A stretch of 10,391 nucleotides of DNA from Bordetella parapertussis (GTDB taxonomy: Bacteria > Pseudomonadota > Gammaproteobacteria > Burkholderiales > Burkholderiaceae_B). Where the stretch lies: the NCBI GenBank assembly GCA_945862495.1, contig CAMAYM010000090.1, forward strand, positions 1 to 10,391, given 5' to 3'. Position 1 is the first letter of the stretch, and the number at the start of each line of letters is the position of its first letter. The position numbers were made by a program, and so were the translations under genes. The notes beneath the pieces are model-generated. The model worked only from the letters and a program-made list of their open reading frames with translations. It was not told the origin of the DNA and did not search any database. Shown here in pieces: positions 1 to 6,600 of the stretch.

Positions 1-465
1 AGGACGTGAACTATAGGGGCCTGTCTGTCCCCAACCTGAAGCGCGCACCAAGACCAAACCAGGGTTGATCTTAAGCAAGACCTCAGGCGATAGCCCCCAG
101 CTTTCAAGCTTGCCGGGCACAAAGCCTTCGATCATCACATCGAAATTCGGAATCATCTCGAGCAGGATGTCACGCCCCTCCTGAACTGCGAGATTGAGTG
201 TCATGCTCTTTTTATTGCGGGCGTAAACCTTCCACCAAAACTCTTTTTTCTCAACCGCCCAGCCGCGCAGTGGATCACCCTTGCCAGGCGCCTCGATCTT
301 GACGACCTCGGCACCGAAGTCCCCGAGCAACGTTCCGATGCAGCCACCCGCCACGAGCCTGGCTAAGTCGAGTACCCGGATACCCTCGAGGGGCAAAGGC
401 TGTGAACCAGGCGTGGAAGGTGATTGGGTGGTTTGTGAAGGTTGATCCGCAGCAGACATCGTCAT
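1..465 (-). CDS. CaiB/BaiF class III CoA-transferase, N-terminal part (cut by left edge)
   Basis: The first 155 codons of a class III (formyl-CoA transferase/CaiB type) CoA-transferase; the family is usually about 400 residues, so the rest lies beyond base 1. These enzymes move CoA from a donor thioester to a carboxylic acid through an enzyme-bound aspartyl intermediate. Visible family features are LEGIRVLDLARLVAGG (about residues 27-41), GDFGAEVVKIEAPGKGDPLR (49-68), the NKKSMTLNL stretch (84-92) and RASGWGQTGPY (141-151). The catalytic Asp normally comes shortly after the last motif and is not visible. The start at 465 lies 3 bases after the stop of the upstream lyase gene and has no clear ribosome site, so translational coupling is likely; a second ATG at 459 is equally possible. 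A Ser/Thr/Gln/Pro-rich tail of about 25 residues precedes the conserved core. The pairing with a CitE-like lyase suggests activation of a dicarboxylic or hydroxy acid before cleavage; the substrate is not readable from the sequence. Confidence 0.9.
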   Translation of the reverse strand, partial: MTMSAADQPSQTTQSPSTPGSQPLPLEGIRVLDLARLVAGGCIGTLLGDFGAEVVKIEAPGKGDPLRGWAVEKKEFWWKVYARNKKSMTLNLAVQEGRDILLEMIPNFDVMIEGFVPGKLESWGLSPEVLLKINPGLVLVRASGWGQTGPYSSRP

Positions 466-468
466 TAT

Positions 469-1356
469 TTATTCAGAAAGGTTTAAAGCGCGTGCAAGGT
501 CAAGCAGCTTTTGCGAGTTTTTAACCATGGCATAGTCGATCAGCTTGCCCTCGACACGGATCGCACCTACTCCCTCAGACTCAGCCTTGGCAAAGCTCTC
601 CACGACCAGACGTGCATAGGCAATTTCGTCGGACGAAGGGGAAAATACGCCATTAGCCATCGCGATCTGATTAGGATGAATGACGGCTTTACCCTGAAAA
701 CCCAAACCTTTTGCTTGACGACAATCTGCCTCAAAACCCTCGGCGTCCGTCACGTCAAAAAATACTGTATCCACAGGTGGACGAATCCCCGCGGCACGGC
801 AAGCTAAGGCAGTTTGAATTTTTCCGTTCACCAAATGCGGGCCAACGTTAGAAGTTGGAATCCCCAAATCGCCCGTAAAGTCTCCCGCACCAAACATCAG
901 CGTGGAAAGTCGCCCGCCAGCCGCTGCGATTTCTTCGGCGCGCAGGACACCGCGTGCGGTTTCTAAAATCCCGCACATCGTGATTTGGCCGTGCGGCAAG
1001 CCTTCGGCGCGAGACAGCTCATCAATCATGGCGCTTGCTATGCGTACCATTTCGGCGGATTCCGCCTTGGGCAAGACAATGCCTGCGAGACCACCCGTAC
1101 AGACGGCACGCAAGTCCTCGGCAGTCATGCCGGTCATGAGGTCGTTGACACGCACATACACTTGGCGGTCTGGTGATACGGATTTGACCAGCTGATTGAG
1201 CATCAGACGTGCTTTAGGCTTTTCTGACAAGGCCACAGCATCTTCAAGATCAAGGATCAAGGCATCGGCCGCGGATTGCACGGCTTTTTCACACTTGCGA
1301 GCATCCATTCCGGGTGCAAACAACCAAGTTCGTATCGGCTTTACCAACGACATCAT
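469..1356 (-). CDS. HpcH/HpaI (CitE-like) CoA-ester lyase
   Basis: A 295-residue protein of the citrate lyase beta/malyl-CoA lyase family, full length for the group. These TIM-barrel, Mg-dependent enzymes split (or condense) beta-hydroxyacyl-CoA esters such as malyl-CoA or citramalyl-CoA. Family marks are RTWLFAPG (9-16), LILDLEDAV (33-41, acidic metal-site surroundings), VRVN (68-71), VLPKAES (94-100), the metal ligand Glu132 in ILETARG, Asp159 in FGAGDFTGDLG, and GKAVIHPNQ (222-230). The start at 1356 is supported by an AGGAG at 1363-1367, six bases upstream; a second ATG follows directly at 1353. It is the first gene of an operon with the CoA-transferase at 465. Mesaconate and itaconate degradation use a CoA-transferase, a hydratase and a citramalyl-CoA lyase; two of these three activities could be here, but no hydratase is in the window. 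That pathway assignment is inference; the family assignment is firm. Confidence 0.92.
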   Translation of the reverse strand: MMSLVKPIRTWLFAPGMDARKCEKAVQSAADALILDLEDAVALSEKPKARLMLNQLVKSVSPDRQVYVRVNDLMTGMTAEDLRAVCTGGLAGIVLPKAESAEMVRIASAMIDELSRAEGLPHGQITMCGILETARGVLRAEEIAAAGGRLSTLMFGAGDFTGDLGIPTSNVGPHLVNGKIQTALACRAAGIRPPVDTVFFDVTDAEGFEADCRQAKGLGFQGKAVIHPNQIAMANGVFSPSSDEIAYARLVVESFAKAESEGVGAIRVEGKLIDYAMVKNSQKLLDLARALNLSE

Positions 1357-1362
1357 GTACGA

Positions 1363-1407
1363 CTCCTAGAAAACACTCAATTATGTACCGTTTTATTCGA
1401 TCTTCAA
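1363..1407 (-). promoter_or_regulatory. Candidate sigma-70 promoter and ribosome site of the lyase/CoA-transferase operon
   Basis: Reading the minus strand, TTGAAG (1407-1402) and CATAAT (1385-1380) are separated by 16 bases, giving a plausible start of transcription near 1373 and a leader of about 17 bases. AGGAG at 1367-1363 lies six bases before the ATG at 1356. The -10 matches 5 of 6 consensus positions and the -35 only 4 of 6, so this is a pattern match only. The rest of the 185-base divergent region 1357-1541 holds a short 5-bp hairpin (1478-1491) and a possible Pho half site (1494-1500). Confidence 0.4.
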
Positions 1408-1541
1408 GTTGTTTTCGCGAATGACTTTGCCAAAACTCACGGAAGAGACTTGCATTCACGTCGCAAGCGTCAACCGGAGAGGGTGTCCTCTGACTGTCAT
1501 TTTATGTGGTTCTGGAAATGCAACCCTAATATACTGGCAAG

Positions 1542-2879
1542 ATGAAAAGAATCAAATGGATCTTCGTGATTTTGTTGGTACTAGTGACGGTACTCTACTG
1601 GATTAGCCTCACCGATATCGAACGGTCACTCACACCTTGGACGCTGCGCAAATCATTGCTGTACTACACCGGCATTATGTCGTTTGTCGCAATGACTGTC
1701 GGCGTCATCCTCGCGATGCGACTCCGCACGGTTGAGCGCTGGGTTGGAGGGCTGGACACGCACTATCGCCTCCACAAATGGCTGGGGATTACAGCGGCTT
1801 TATTCGCGCTGGCGCACTGGCTCAGTAAAAAATACAAATGGCTGATCGAACTCGGCTTCTATGAACGTAGCGATTTTTCAACCCCAAAAGGCTTAACTGA
1901 TTTTTTTCAGCACAATAATTTTTTTAAGCCTCTTGAGGATCTCGCAGAGAATTTAGGAGAATGGGCGCTATACGCGCTCCTTTTACTCGCCGTACTCGCT
2001 CTTTGGAAAAAGTTTCCCTACCGCTACTTTTTTAAAACGCATCGCATCCTTGCCTTGATCTACCTGATCCTCGCGTTTCACACGCTGATTCTCTTTGGCA
2101 AAATCGCTTGGCTCACGCCAGTTGGTCTTTTAGTCGGCGTACTTCTGCTGATTGGCATCCCCGCAGCATGCCTTTCACTTTTCAAACAGATTGGCGCAAC
2201 ACATCGTGCCAGTGGTCTCATCAGTCAGATTCGTTTACACGAAGACGGAAAGATCACTGAGGTTGAGGTCACACTGACCACGCCTTGGGAAGGACACAAG
2301 GAAGGTCAATTCGCGTTTGTCACTTTTGATCACAGCGAAGGTCACCACCCATTTACGCTGTCCTCGAGCTGGAAGAATGACGCAAGACTGACGTTTCATA
2401 TCAAGCAGTTAGGCGATTACACACGTACGCTCAGCCATACGCTGCACGCTGGAGATCCTGTGACCGTCGAGGGTCCTTATGGGAAATTTGATTTTGCGGC
2501 AGATACAGGTCCCCAGATCTGGGTTGCTGGTGGTATTGGCATCACACCTTTTTTGTCGCGTCTAGAGGCGCTCGCCCACGCACCTACCCACTCATCGCAA
2601 CCGATCACACTCTTTTACAGTGCGCGCGACTCAGATCATGCGCTGATTAAACATGTCGAACACTTGGCCAAACAAGCAGGTGTGCCCCTACATCTTTCCA
2701 TCAGTGGAAGAAATCCCGCTTTAACAGCGCAAACAATCTGTGAACATGTACCGGACTATATCCATCGTACCGTCTGGTTCTGTGGCGCCTCAGGGTTTGG
2801 TAAGGCGATCAAGCGTGGGTTGTCAAAAGAAGGGCTACCAGACCGTCGCTTTCATCAAGAACTTTTTGAAATGCGCTGA
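1542..2879 (+). CDS. Ferric-reductase-like transmembrane flavocytochrome (FRD/NOX type)
   Basis: A 445-residue inner-membrane protein with an N-terminal heme-binding helical domain and a C-terminal ferredoxin-NADP reductase-like domain, the layout of ferric reductases and NADPH oxidases. Hydrophobic segments are seen at about 4-22, 40-59, 77-95, 140-155, 167-185 and 190-215. Four histidines, His78/His92 and His167/His180, are spaced 14 and 13 residues apart on two helices, as expected for two stacked b hemes. The FAD site is HPFTLSSS (269-276) and the pyridine-nucleotide site is VAGGIGITPF (328-337), with CGASGFG (414-420) at the C-terminal end. It should move electrons from NAD(P)H through FAD and heme across the membrane; the acceptor (ferric iron, oxygen or quinone) cannot be told from sequence. 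The ribosome site before the ATG at 1542 is poor (only GGCAAG immediately upstream), though the N-terminal helix fits this start. A ModE-like regulator follows after 7 bases, so the two are probably co-transcribed. Confidence 0.88.
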   Translation: MKRIKWIFVILLVLVTVLYWISLTDIERSLTPWTLRKSLLYYTGIMSFVAMTVGVILAMRLRTVERWVGGLDTHYRLHKWLGITAALFALAHWLSKKYKWLIELGFYERSDFSTPKGLTDFFQHNNFFKPLEDLAENLGEWALYALLLLAVLALWKKFPYRYFFKTHRILALIYLILAFHTLILFGKIAWLTPVGLLVGVLLLIGIPAACLSLFKQIGATHRASGLISQIRLHEDGKITEVEVTLTTPWEGHKEGQFAFVTFDHSEGHHPFTLSSSWKNDARLTFHIKQLGDYTRTLSHTLHAGDPVTVEGPYGKFDFAADTGPQIWVAGGIGITPFLSRLEALAHAPTHSSQPITLFYSARDSDHALIKHVEHLAKQAGVPLHLSISGRNPALTAQTICEHVPDYIHRTVWFCGASGFGKAIKRGLSKEGLPDRRFHQELFEMR

Positions 2880-2886
2880 ATGAAAT

Positions 2887-3288
2887 ATGTTGAAAGAAAA
2901 AGAATCTAAAAAAGTATTGCGTGCCTCATCAGACTCAAATAAAGTCGTAGCGCAGTTTCGTCTTCGAATCAAATATGGTGAAGAGATCGCCATCGGGCCG
3001 GGCAAGATCGCCATTTTAGAGGCGATCGCTGACACAGGCTCCATATCAGCTGCTGGCAGAAAACTGGGGATGTCTTATCGTCGCGCTTGGTTGTTGGTCG
3101 ATCAGATGAACCAATATTTTAAAGTGCCTGTTGTTCGGGCTGCGACCGGAGGTACGCAGGGAGGAGGTACCGCACTCACCGAGATGGGCTTAGAGGTGAT
3201 CAGACTCTATCGCACGATTGAGCAACAGTCTCAAATCAAAGCAGCGTCATTGTTAAAGGTACTCACTGACAAGATCCGATCTGATTAA
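2887..3288 (+). CDS. ModE-like winged helix-turn-helix DNA-binding protein without molybdate domain
   Basis: A 133-residue protein matching the N-terminal DNA-binding domain of ModE, the molybdate-responsive regulator. The core reads FRLRIKYGEEIAIGPGKIAI (24-43), then a helix-turn-helix around DTGSISAAGRKLGMSYRRAW (49-68), and a glycine-rich wing at GGTQGGGTALT (88-98). Full ModE is about 260 residues and carries two C-terminal molybdate-binding (MOP/TOBE) domains; these are absent and the reading frame ends normally with TAA, so this is a stand-alone domain, not a visible truncation by frameshift. Such short forms are known in proteobacteria and their ligand, if any, is usually undefined. 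The start at 2887 is 7 bases after the flavocytochrome stop and has a weak ribosome site; an ATG at 2880 leads into another frame that stops after nine codons. The basic N-terminal 20 residues look disordered. It may regulate the operon it lies in; that is inference. Confidence 0.83.
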   Translation: MLKEKESKKVLRASSDSNKVVAQFRLRIKYGEEIAIGPGKIAILEAIADTGSISAAGRKLGMSYRRAWLLVDQMNQYFKVPVVRAATGGTQGGGTALTEMGLEVIRLYRTIEQQSQIKAASLLKVLTDKIRSD

Positions 3289-3298
3289 TCGCCCATGC

Positions 3299-3318
3299 TC
3301 ATGCTTGCGCGCGCATGA
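3299..3318. repeat. Short perfect inverted repeat between two plus-strand genes
   Basis: TCATGC (3299-3304) and GCATGA (3313-3318) form a 6-bp inverted repeat around the 8-base GC-rich spacer TTGCGCGC. It starts 11 bases after the stop of the ModE-like gene. It has no following T-run, so it is a poor intrinsic terminator; an operator, or chance, is equally possible. The remaining 48 bases up to the next ATG show no convincing promoter; AT-rich elements around 3330-3353 are not well spaced. Confidence 0.25.
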
Positions 3319-3366
3319 CGGTATTCAAGTAAAGTAATAGGCATGACTTAATTGAAAGCCGGATGA

Positions 3367-3714
3367 ATGGCATCCCAAATCAACGCTTGGACTACATATA
3401 TGCATGTTTACCTGATTGACCCTACCGCACGCGAAATTCGAAGCCTTGAACTCACCGAAGGCACGATGCAGATCGCGGCCATTATCGGCGCAAAGCAAGT
3501 GGATTTTGATGAAATTGATGATGACGGTGATCGACTGTACTTTGATGAAGATTGTTTTATCAAAGCCAAACCAGGTGATGCACGCTTTAAAGTGGATAAC
3601 CTCGCCCCCGTCTCAGGCCTTGGCATCATTTGCGGCACAGCATCACCCGATGGCGTGCTCCAGTCGACCCAAAACGATTTGGCTAGTCTGACTAAGCGCG
3701 TGCAATTTCTCTAG
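3367..3714 (+). CDS. Small acidic protein of unknown function
   Basis: A 115-residue soluble protein with no signal peptide or membrane segment; I do not recognise a characterised family. It begins with a beta-rich segment, MHVYLIDPTAREIRSLELTE (12-31), has a strongly acidic patch around FDEIDDDGDRLYFDED (47-62), and ends in GLGIICGTASPDG (84-96) and a polar helix. The overall order (short beta strand, repeated acidic turn, a glycine-rich strand near the end) faintly recalls DUF3846-like small proteins, but this is impression only. The ATG at 3367 has a weak purine-rich upstream region; Met12 at 3400 is a serious alternative, because the first 11 residues look unconserved. It is preceded by 78 bases after the regulator gene and its stop lies only 2 bases from the stop of the converging phoR gene. 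Codon use matches its neighbours and the ORF is open throughout, so I consider it real. Confidence 0.7.
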   Translation: MASQINAWTTYMHVYLIDPTAREIRSLELTEGTMQIAAIIGAKQVDFDEIDDDGDRLYFDEDCFIKAKPGDARFKVDNLAPVSGLGIICGTASPDGVLQSTQNDLASLTKRVQFL

Positions 3715-3716
3715 GC

Positions 3717-5012
3717 TCAGTGAATGCGCTCAGGTGCAAATCGCAATTTAAATGTACTGCCATCACCCACAACGCTTGAAATCAACAACTGCGCGTTATG
3801 GCGTGTGGCGATGTGTTTGACAATCGCTAAGCCAAGACCTGTGCCACCGGTATCACGCGAACGACTGCCGTCCACGCGATAAAACCGCTCTGTCAATCGT
3901 GGCAGATGGATGGCTTCAATACCAGGGCCAGTATCCGTCACAGCAAAAATACCATGCCGATTTGGACTCAAACTCCAGCTCACTGTGATCTGCCCACCCT
4001 CCGGCGTATAGCGAACTGCATTTGAAATCAGATTACTAAAAGCCGAATGGAGTTCGCGTCGTTCACCATATAGCGCCACATCCGTCTTGATGTCAAACAC
4101 AATGCGATGACGGCCTGCAGAAAGCGCTTCGGCATCCATTTTCAGAGCTGCCATCTCAGCCACCACATTAAACTCTTGCATCGGCGCATACGCCGTATTG
4201 GCTTCTAGGTTCGCAAGGGTCAACAAGTCTTCGACCAAACTTTTCATTCGTGAGGACTGCGTCATCATCAAACCAATATACCGGTTACGCTGATCCTGCG
4301 CGAGTTCAATTGATTGCATGGTTTCAAGGAAACCAATCAAGACCGTCAGGGGTGTACGGATTTCGTGCGAAACGTTCGCTACAAAATCTCGGCGCATCGC
4401 CTCAGTTTTTTGCAAATCTGTCACGTCCTGCGCTAGCAAGAGCAACTGATCTTCTCCAAAAGGAAAGACTTGAATGGTAATCGTCAGCTCATGGGCAAAA
4501 CCCATACGCTGTATCACAACAGGATGCTCGAAGCGACGCAAGGAGAGGTAATTTACAAAGTCTGGATTGCGCACCAGATAACTAATATTTTGTAGATTAT
4601 CCTTACGAAAGTTGATGCCAAAGAAATTCTCAGCACTTGCATTACACCACTCAATATGAAGATCATCGTCCAACATCACCACACCGTTTGGTGATGCTTG
4701 AAAGCCCTCAATAAAACGATTGTGACGCGCTTCTAGCGTATGGATTTGCGAGCGTGCATCACTCACAATACGATCAATTTTTGAAAGGGCATCACCCCAA
4801 GCGCCAGAAGCGCCAAGCCCAAGCTTATTAGATTCAAGCAAGGTCAATTGCTGCATGCGTTCAAGATAGTAATAGCCTCTGGCAAGCGGGATCGCCATCA
4901 CAATGATCCCGACAATCAGACCGACAAGCGGATCAAGCAACACGCTGAGTGATCCGCCAAGTATGAGCGCCAGCACGACCAGTGCTAAAAACCTACCACG
5001 GTAAAGCCTCAT
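3717..5012 (-). CDS. phoR: Phosphate regulon sensor histidine kinase PhoR
   Basis: A 431-residue membrane histidine kinase that phosphorylates PhoB when phosphate is scarce and removes the phosphate when it is plentiful. Two hydrophobic helices (about 7-24 and 29-45) are joined by only a few residues, so there is no periplasmic sensing domain, as in E. coli PhoR; the signal is expected to come through the Pst transporter and PhoU. A linker helix is followed by a PAS domain (about 100-195). The HisKA segment carries the phospho-acceptor His216 in FVANVSHEIRTPL. The ATPase domain has the N box (Asn327, Asn331), G1 DTGPG (360-364), FYR (377-379) and G2 GGTGLGLAI (389-397). The length equals E. 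coli PhoR. The start at 5012 lies 26 bases after phoB and has no strong ribosome site. It is the last gene of the phoU-phoB-phoR run; its stop is 2 bases from the end of the converging small gene. Confidence 0.95.
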   Translation of the reverse strand: MRLYRGRFLALVVLALILGGSLSVLLDPLVGLIVGIIVMAIPLARGYYYLERMQQLTLLESNKLGLGASGAWGDALSKIDRIVSDARSQIHTLEARHNRFIEGFQASPNGVVMLDDDLHIEWCNASAENFFGINFRKDNLQNISYLVRNPDFVNYLSLRRFEHPVVIQRMGFAHELTITIQVFPFGEDQLLLLAQDVTDLQKTEAMRRDFVANVSHEIRTPLTVLIGFLETMQSIELAQDQRNRYIGLMMTQSSRMKSLVEDLLTLANLEANTAYAPMQEFNVVAEMAALKMDAEALSAGRHRIVFDIKTDVALYGERRELHSAFSNLISNAVRYTPEGGQITVSWSLSPNRHGIFAVTDTGPGIEAIHLPRLTERFYRVDGSRSRDTGGTGLGLAIVKHIATRHNAQLLISSVVGDGSTFKLRFAPERIH

Positions 5013-5038
5013 ACATGCATGCCGTTTCGAAGAATAGA

Positions 5039-5776
5039 TTACAAAATTTCACTGTCTGAGGTCACGGCCGATGGTTGACGTGTCGAACGATAGCCAACAC
5101 CTCGTACTGTTTCAATATATACATCGCACTTTGCGACCGCCAAGGCGACGCGCAACCGTCGAATGTGAACGTCAACTGTACGCTCTTCGATAAACACCTC
5201 GTTACCCCAAACCTGATCCAGCAATTGGGTACGAGAATGGACGCGCTCAGGTGCGCCCATCATAAATTGTAACAAGCGAAACTCAGTCGGACCGACGATA
5301 ATTTCTCGACGATGCGAACCCGGCCACTCTGCGGTGACGCGATGGGTGACTGGATCCAAACGCAGGGCACCCAGCACCATTAAAGCATCATTCGTCGGCG
5401 TGCGACTATGACGCCGCAATAACGCATTGACCCGCGCCACCAACTCCTTGGTGGAAAAAGGCTTAGTCATATAGTCGTCTGCACCGGCATCCAGACCCTG
5501 AACCTTGTCAGCCTCTTCACTTTTAGCCGTCAACATCAAAATTGGAATGCTTGCGGTACGCTCATTTGCACGCAGCTCTTTGGCGTAATGCACACCAGAT
5601 TTGCCTGGCAGCATCCAATCCAAAATCATCATATCAGGAAGCGACTCCCGCATCTTGAGATTGGCTTCTTCAGTTTGAAATGCTTGCTGAACCTCATAAC
5701 CAGCGTGGGTCAGATTGATCGCAATCAGCTCAGAAATAGAGATTTCGTCTTCAACGATCAGAATTCGATGACTCAT
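5039..5776 (-). CDS. phoB: Phosphate regulon response regulator PhoB
   Basis: An OmpR/PhoB-type response regulator that, once phosphorylated by PhoR, binds tandem 11-base Pho-box units and activates transcription. With the start at 5776 (MSHRILIVEDE) it has 245 residues, close to the usual 229, with a longer C-terminal tail of about 15 residues. The receiver domain shows acidic residues Asp10/Glu11, the phosphorylation site Asp53 in ILDWMLPG, Thr83 in MLTAKS and Lys105 in TKPF. The winged-helix domain has GPTEFRLL (162-169), the recognition helix region EERTVDVHIRRLR (197-209) and IETVRGVGYR (221-230). The frame is open for another 26 codons upstream to 5854, but that extension overlaps phoU and lacks family similarity, so 5776 is preferred; a GAGGA lies 11 bases upstream of it. 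It starts 7 bases after phoU stops. Its predicted targets are visible in this window at 8904-8973. Confidence 0.95.
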   Translation of the reverse strand: MSHRILIVEDEISISELIAINLTHAGYEVQQAFQTEEANLKMRESLPDMMILDWMLPGKSGVHYAKELRANERTASIPILMLTAKSEEADKVQGLDAGADDYMTKPFSTKELVARVNALLRRHSRTPTNDALMVLGALRLDPVTHRVTAEWPGSHRREIIVGPTEFRLLQFMMGAPERVHSRTQLLDQVWGNEVFIEERTVDVHIRRLRVALAVAKCDVYIETVRGVGYRSTRQPSAVTSDSEIL

Positions 5777-5783
5777 GGCTTGC

Positions 5784-6491
5784 TTATTCCTCAGAGGCGC
5801 GTTTTTGTAACTCGCTCTTTGAGGAATGTCGGACATCATCACCGCCCACCACATAAATCACAAACTCAGCAATATTTTTGGCATGATCACCAATACGCTC
5901 GATCGCTTTGGCGATCGTCAGCATATCCAAACCTGTCGCGATCGTTTGTGGATCTTCTGTCATATAGGACGTCAATTTACGCACGAAGGCTCGGAACTCT
6001 TCATCAATCTGGCGGTCATCCAGGACGATATCCACTGCGGCATCACGATCGAGGCGTGCAAAGGCGTCCAGACTCTGACGCAACTGCTTAACTGCCAATT
6101 GACCAGAAATGATGATCTCCGCGACATTGATTTTGTGCTCAGTCCCGCTGCGAATAATGCGTCGCGTACGCTTAGCAATCTTTTCGACCTCATCACCGGC
6201 GCGCTCAAGATTGGTAATCGCCTTGGAGACGGCCATCACAAGACGAAGATCTATTGCAGTAGGTTGCCTGCGCGCGATGATCTCAGCGCACGCTAAGTCA
6301 ATCTCGATTTCTTTGGTGTTGATCGCTTTCTCACGATCAACCACTTCTTTGCACAGATCAATATTCATTTCTGAAAACGCACGCATCGCATCTATGATCT
6401 GAACTTCGACCATCCCACCCATTTCCAGCAAACTGCTGCAAAGAGCGTTGAGATCCGTATCAAACTGCGACGAAAGATGTTTGTCAGCCAT
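5784..6491 (-). CDS. phoU: Phosphate signalling protein PhoU
   Basis: A 235-residue, all-helical protein of two three-helix bundles that links the Pst phosphate transporter to PhoR and keeps the Pho response off when phosphate is sufficient. Each bundle has its metal-site signature: ERAGDEVEKIAKR (Glu96, Asp100) and ERIGDHAKNIAEF (Glu198, Asp202). The length is the usual one for PhoU. The frame is open to a TTG at 6509, but the ATG at 6491 is chosen because AGGA at 6498-6501 sits six bases upstream and the protein then begins at the usual place (MADKHLSSQFD). It lies 109 bases downstream of phoX on the same strand and 7 bases before phoB. The pstSCAB genes that usually precede phoU are not here. 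Confidence 0.95.
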   Translation of the reverse strand: MADKHLSSQFDTDLNALCSSLLEMGGMVEVQIIDAMRAFSEMNIDLCKEVVDREKAINTKEIEIDLACAEIIARRQPTAIDLRLVMAVSKAITNLERAGDEVEKIAKRTRRIIRSGTEHKINVAEIIISGQLAVKQLRQSLDAFARLDRDAAVDIVLDDRQIDEEFRAFVRKLTSYMTEDPQTIATGLDMLTIAKAIERIGDHAKNIAEFVIYVVGGDDVRHSSKSELQKRASEE

Positions 6492-6497
6492 GAAAAT

Positions 6498-6573
6498 TCC
6501 TGTTATCAAAAGTCACCCGTGTCGGGCGAACAACCCAATTGAGTTATATATACACGACACGGTAACCATTCAA
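6498..6573 (-). promoter_or_regulatory. Candidate promoter and ribosome site of phoU-phoB-phoR
   Basis: On the minus strand TTGAAT (6573-6568) and TATATA (6550-6545) are spaced by exactly 17 bases, which would start transcription near 6538. An overlapping TATAAC (6548-6543) is a better -10 with 19-base spacing. AGGA at 6501-6498 is the phoU ribosome site. Just upstream, GCGTCATCAAA (6592-6582) and TTGAAATATTG (6581-6571) form two adjacent 11-base units weakly resembling Pho-box units, the second overlapping the -35 as in activator-dependent Pho promoters. Only the first unit is a fair match. The genes may alternatively be read from the phoX promoter, since no terminator is seen. Confidence 0.4.
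6517..6562. repeat. Inverted repeat between phoX and phoU
   Basis: CCGTGTCG (6517-6524) and CGACACGG (6555-6562) are perfect 8-base inverted arms 30 bases apart; with one bulge the pairing extends outward (GTCACC against GGTAAC). The spacer holds a near-palindrome centred on CAATTG (6530-6543). There is no T-run on either side, so it is not a standard terminator. One arm lies in the spacer of the candidate phoU promoter and the other in its leader, which would suit a repressor or looping site; an RNA structure in a phoX read-through transcript is also possible. Confidence 0.5.
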
Positions 6574-6600
6574 TATTTCAATTTGATGACGCCATAGGTG

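Noticed and set aside
3299..3318. Inverted repeat after the ModE-like gene as an intrinsic terminator
   Set aside because: The stem is only 6 bp and no T-run follows; listed only as a weak repeat.
5777..5854. A 26-codon N-terminal extension of phoB
   Set aside because: It overlaps the phoU coding end, has no family similarity, and the usual start (MSHRILIVED) is available at 5776.
5885..5945. Clustered CGATCG sites in phoU as a dispersed repeat family
   Set aside because: They lie within conserved codons (Ile/Asp/Arg-rich stretches) and show no longer shared sequence.
5588..6296. Long plus-strand reading frames (167 and 156 codons) opposite phoB and phoU
   Set aside because: They run antisense to strongly conserved phoU/phoB coding sequence, resemble no protein family and lack ribosome sites; they are by-products of codon bias.
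6530..6543. Near-palindrome around CAATTG as a separate operator
   Set aside because: It has a mismatch and lies inside the spacer of the larger inverted repeat; not strong enough to report alone.
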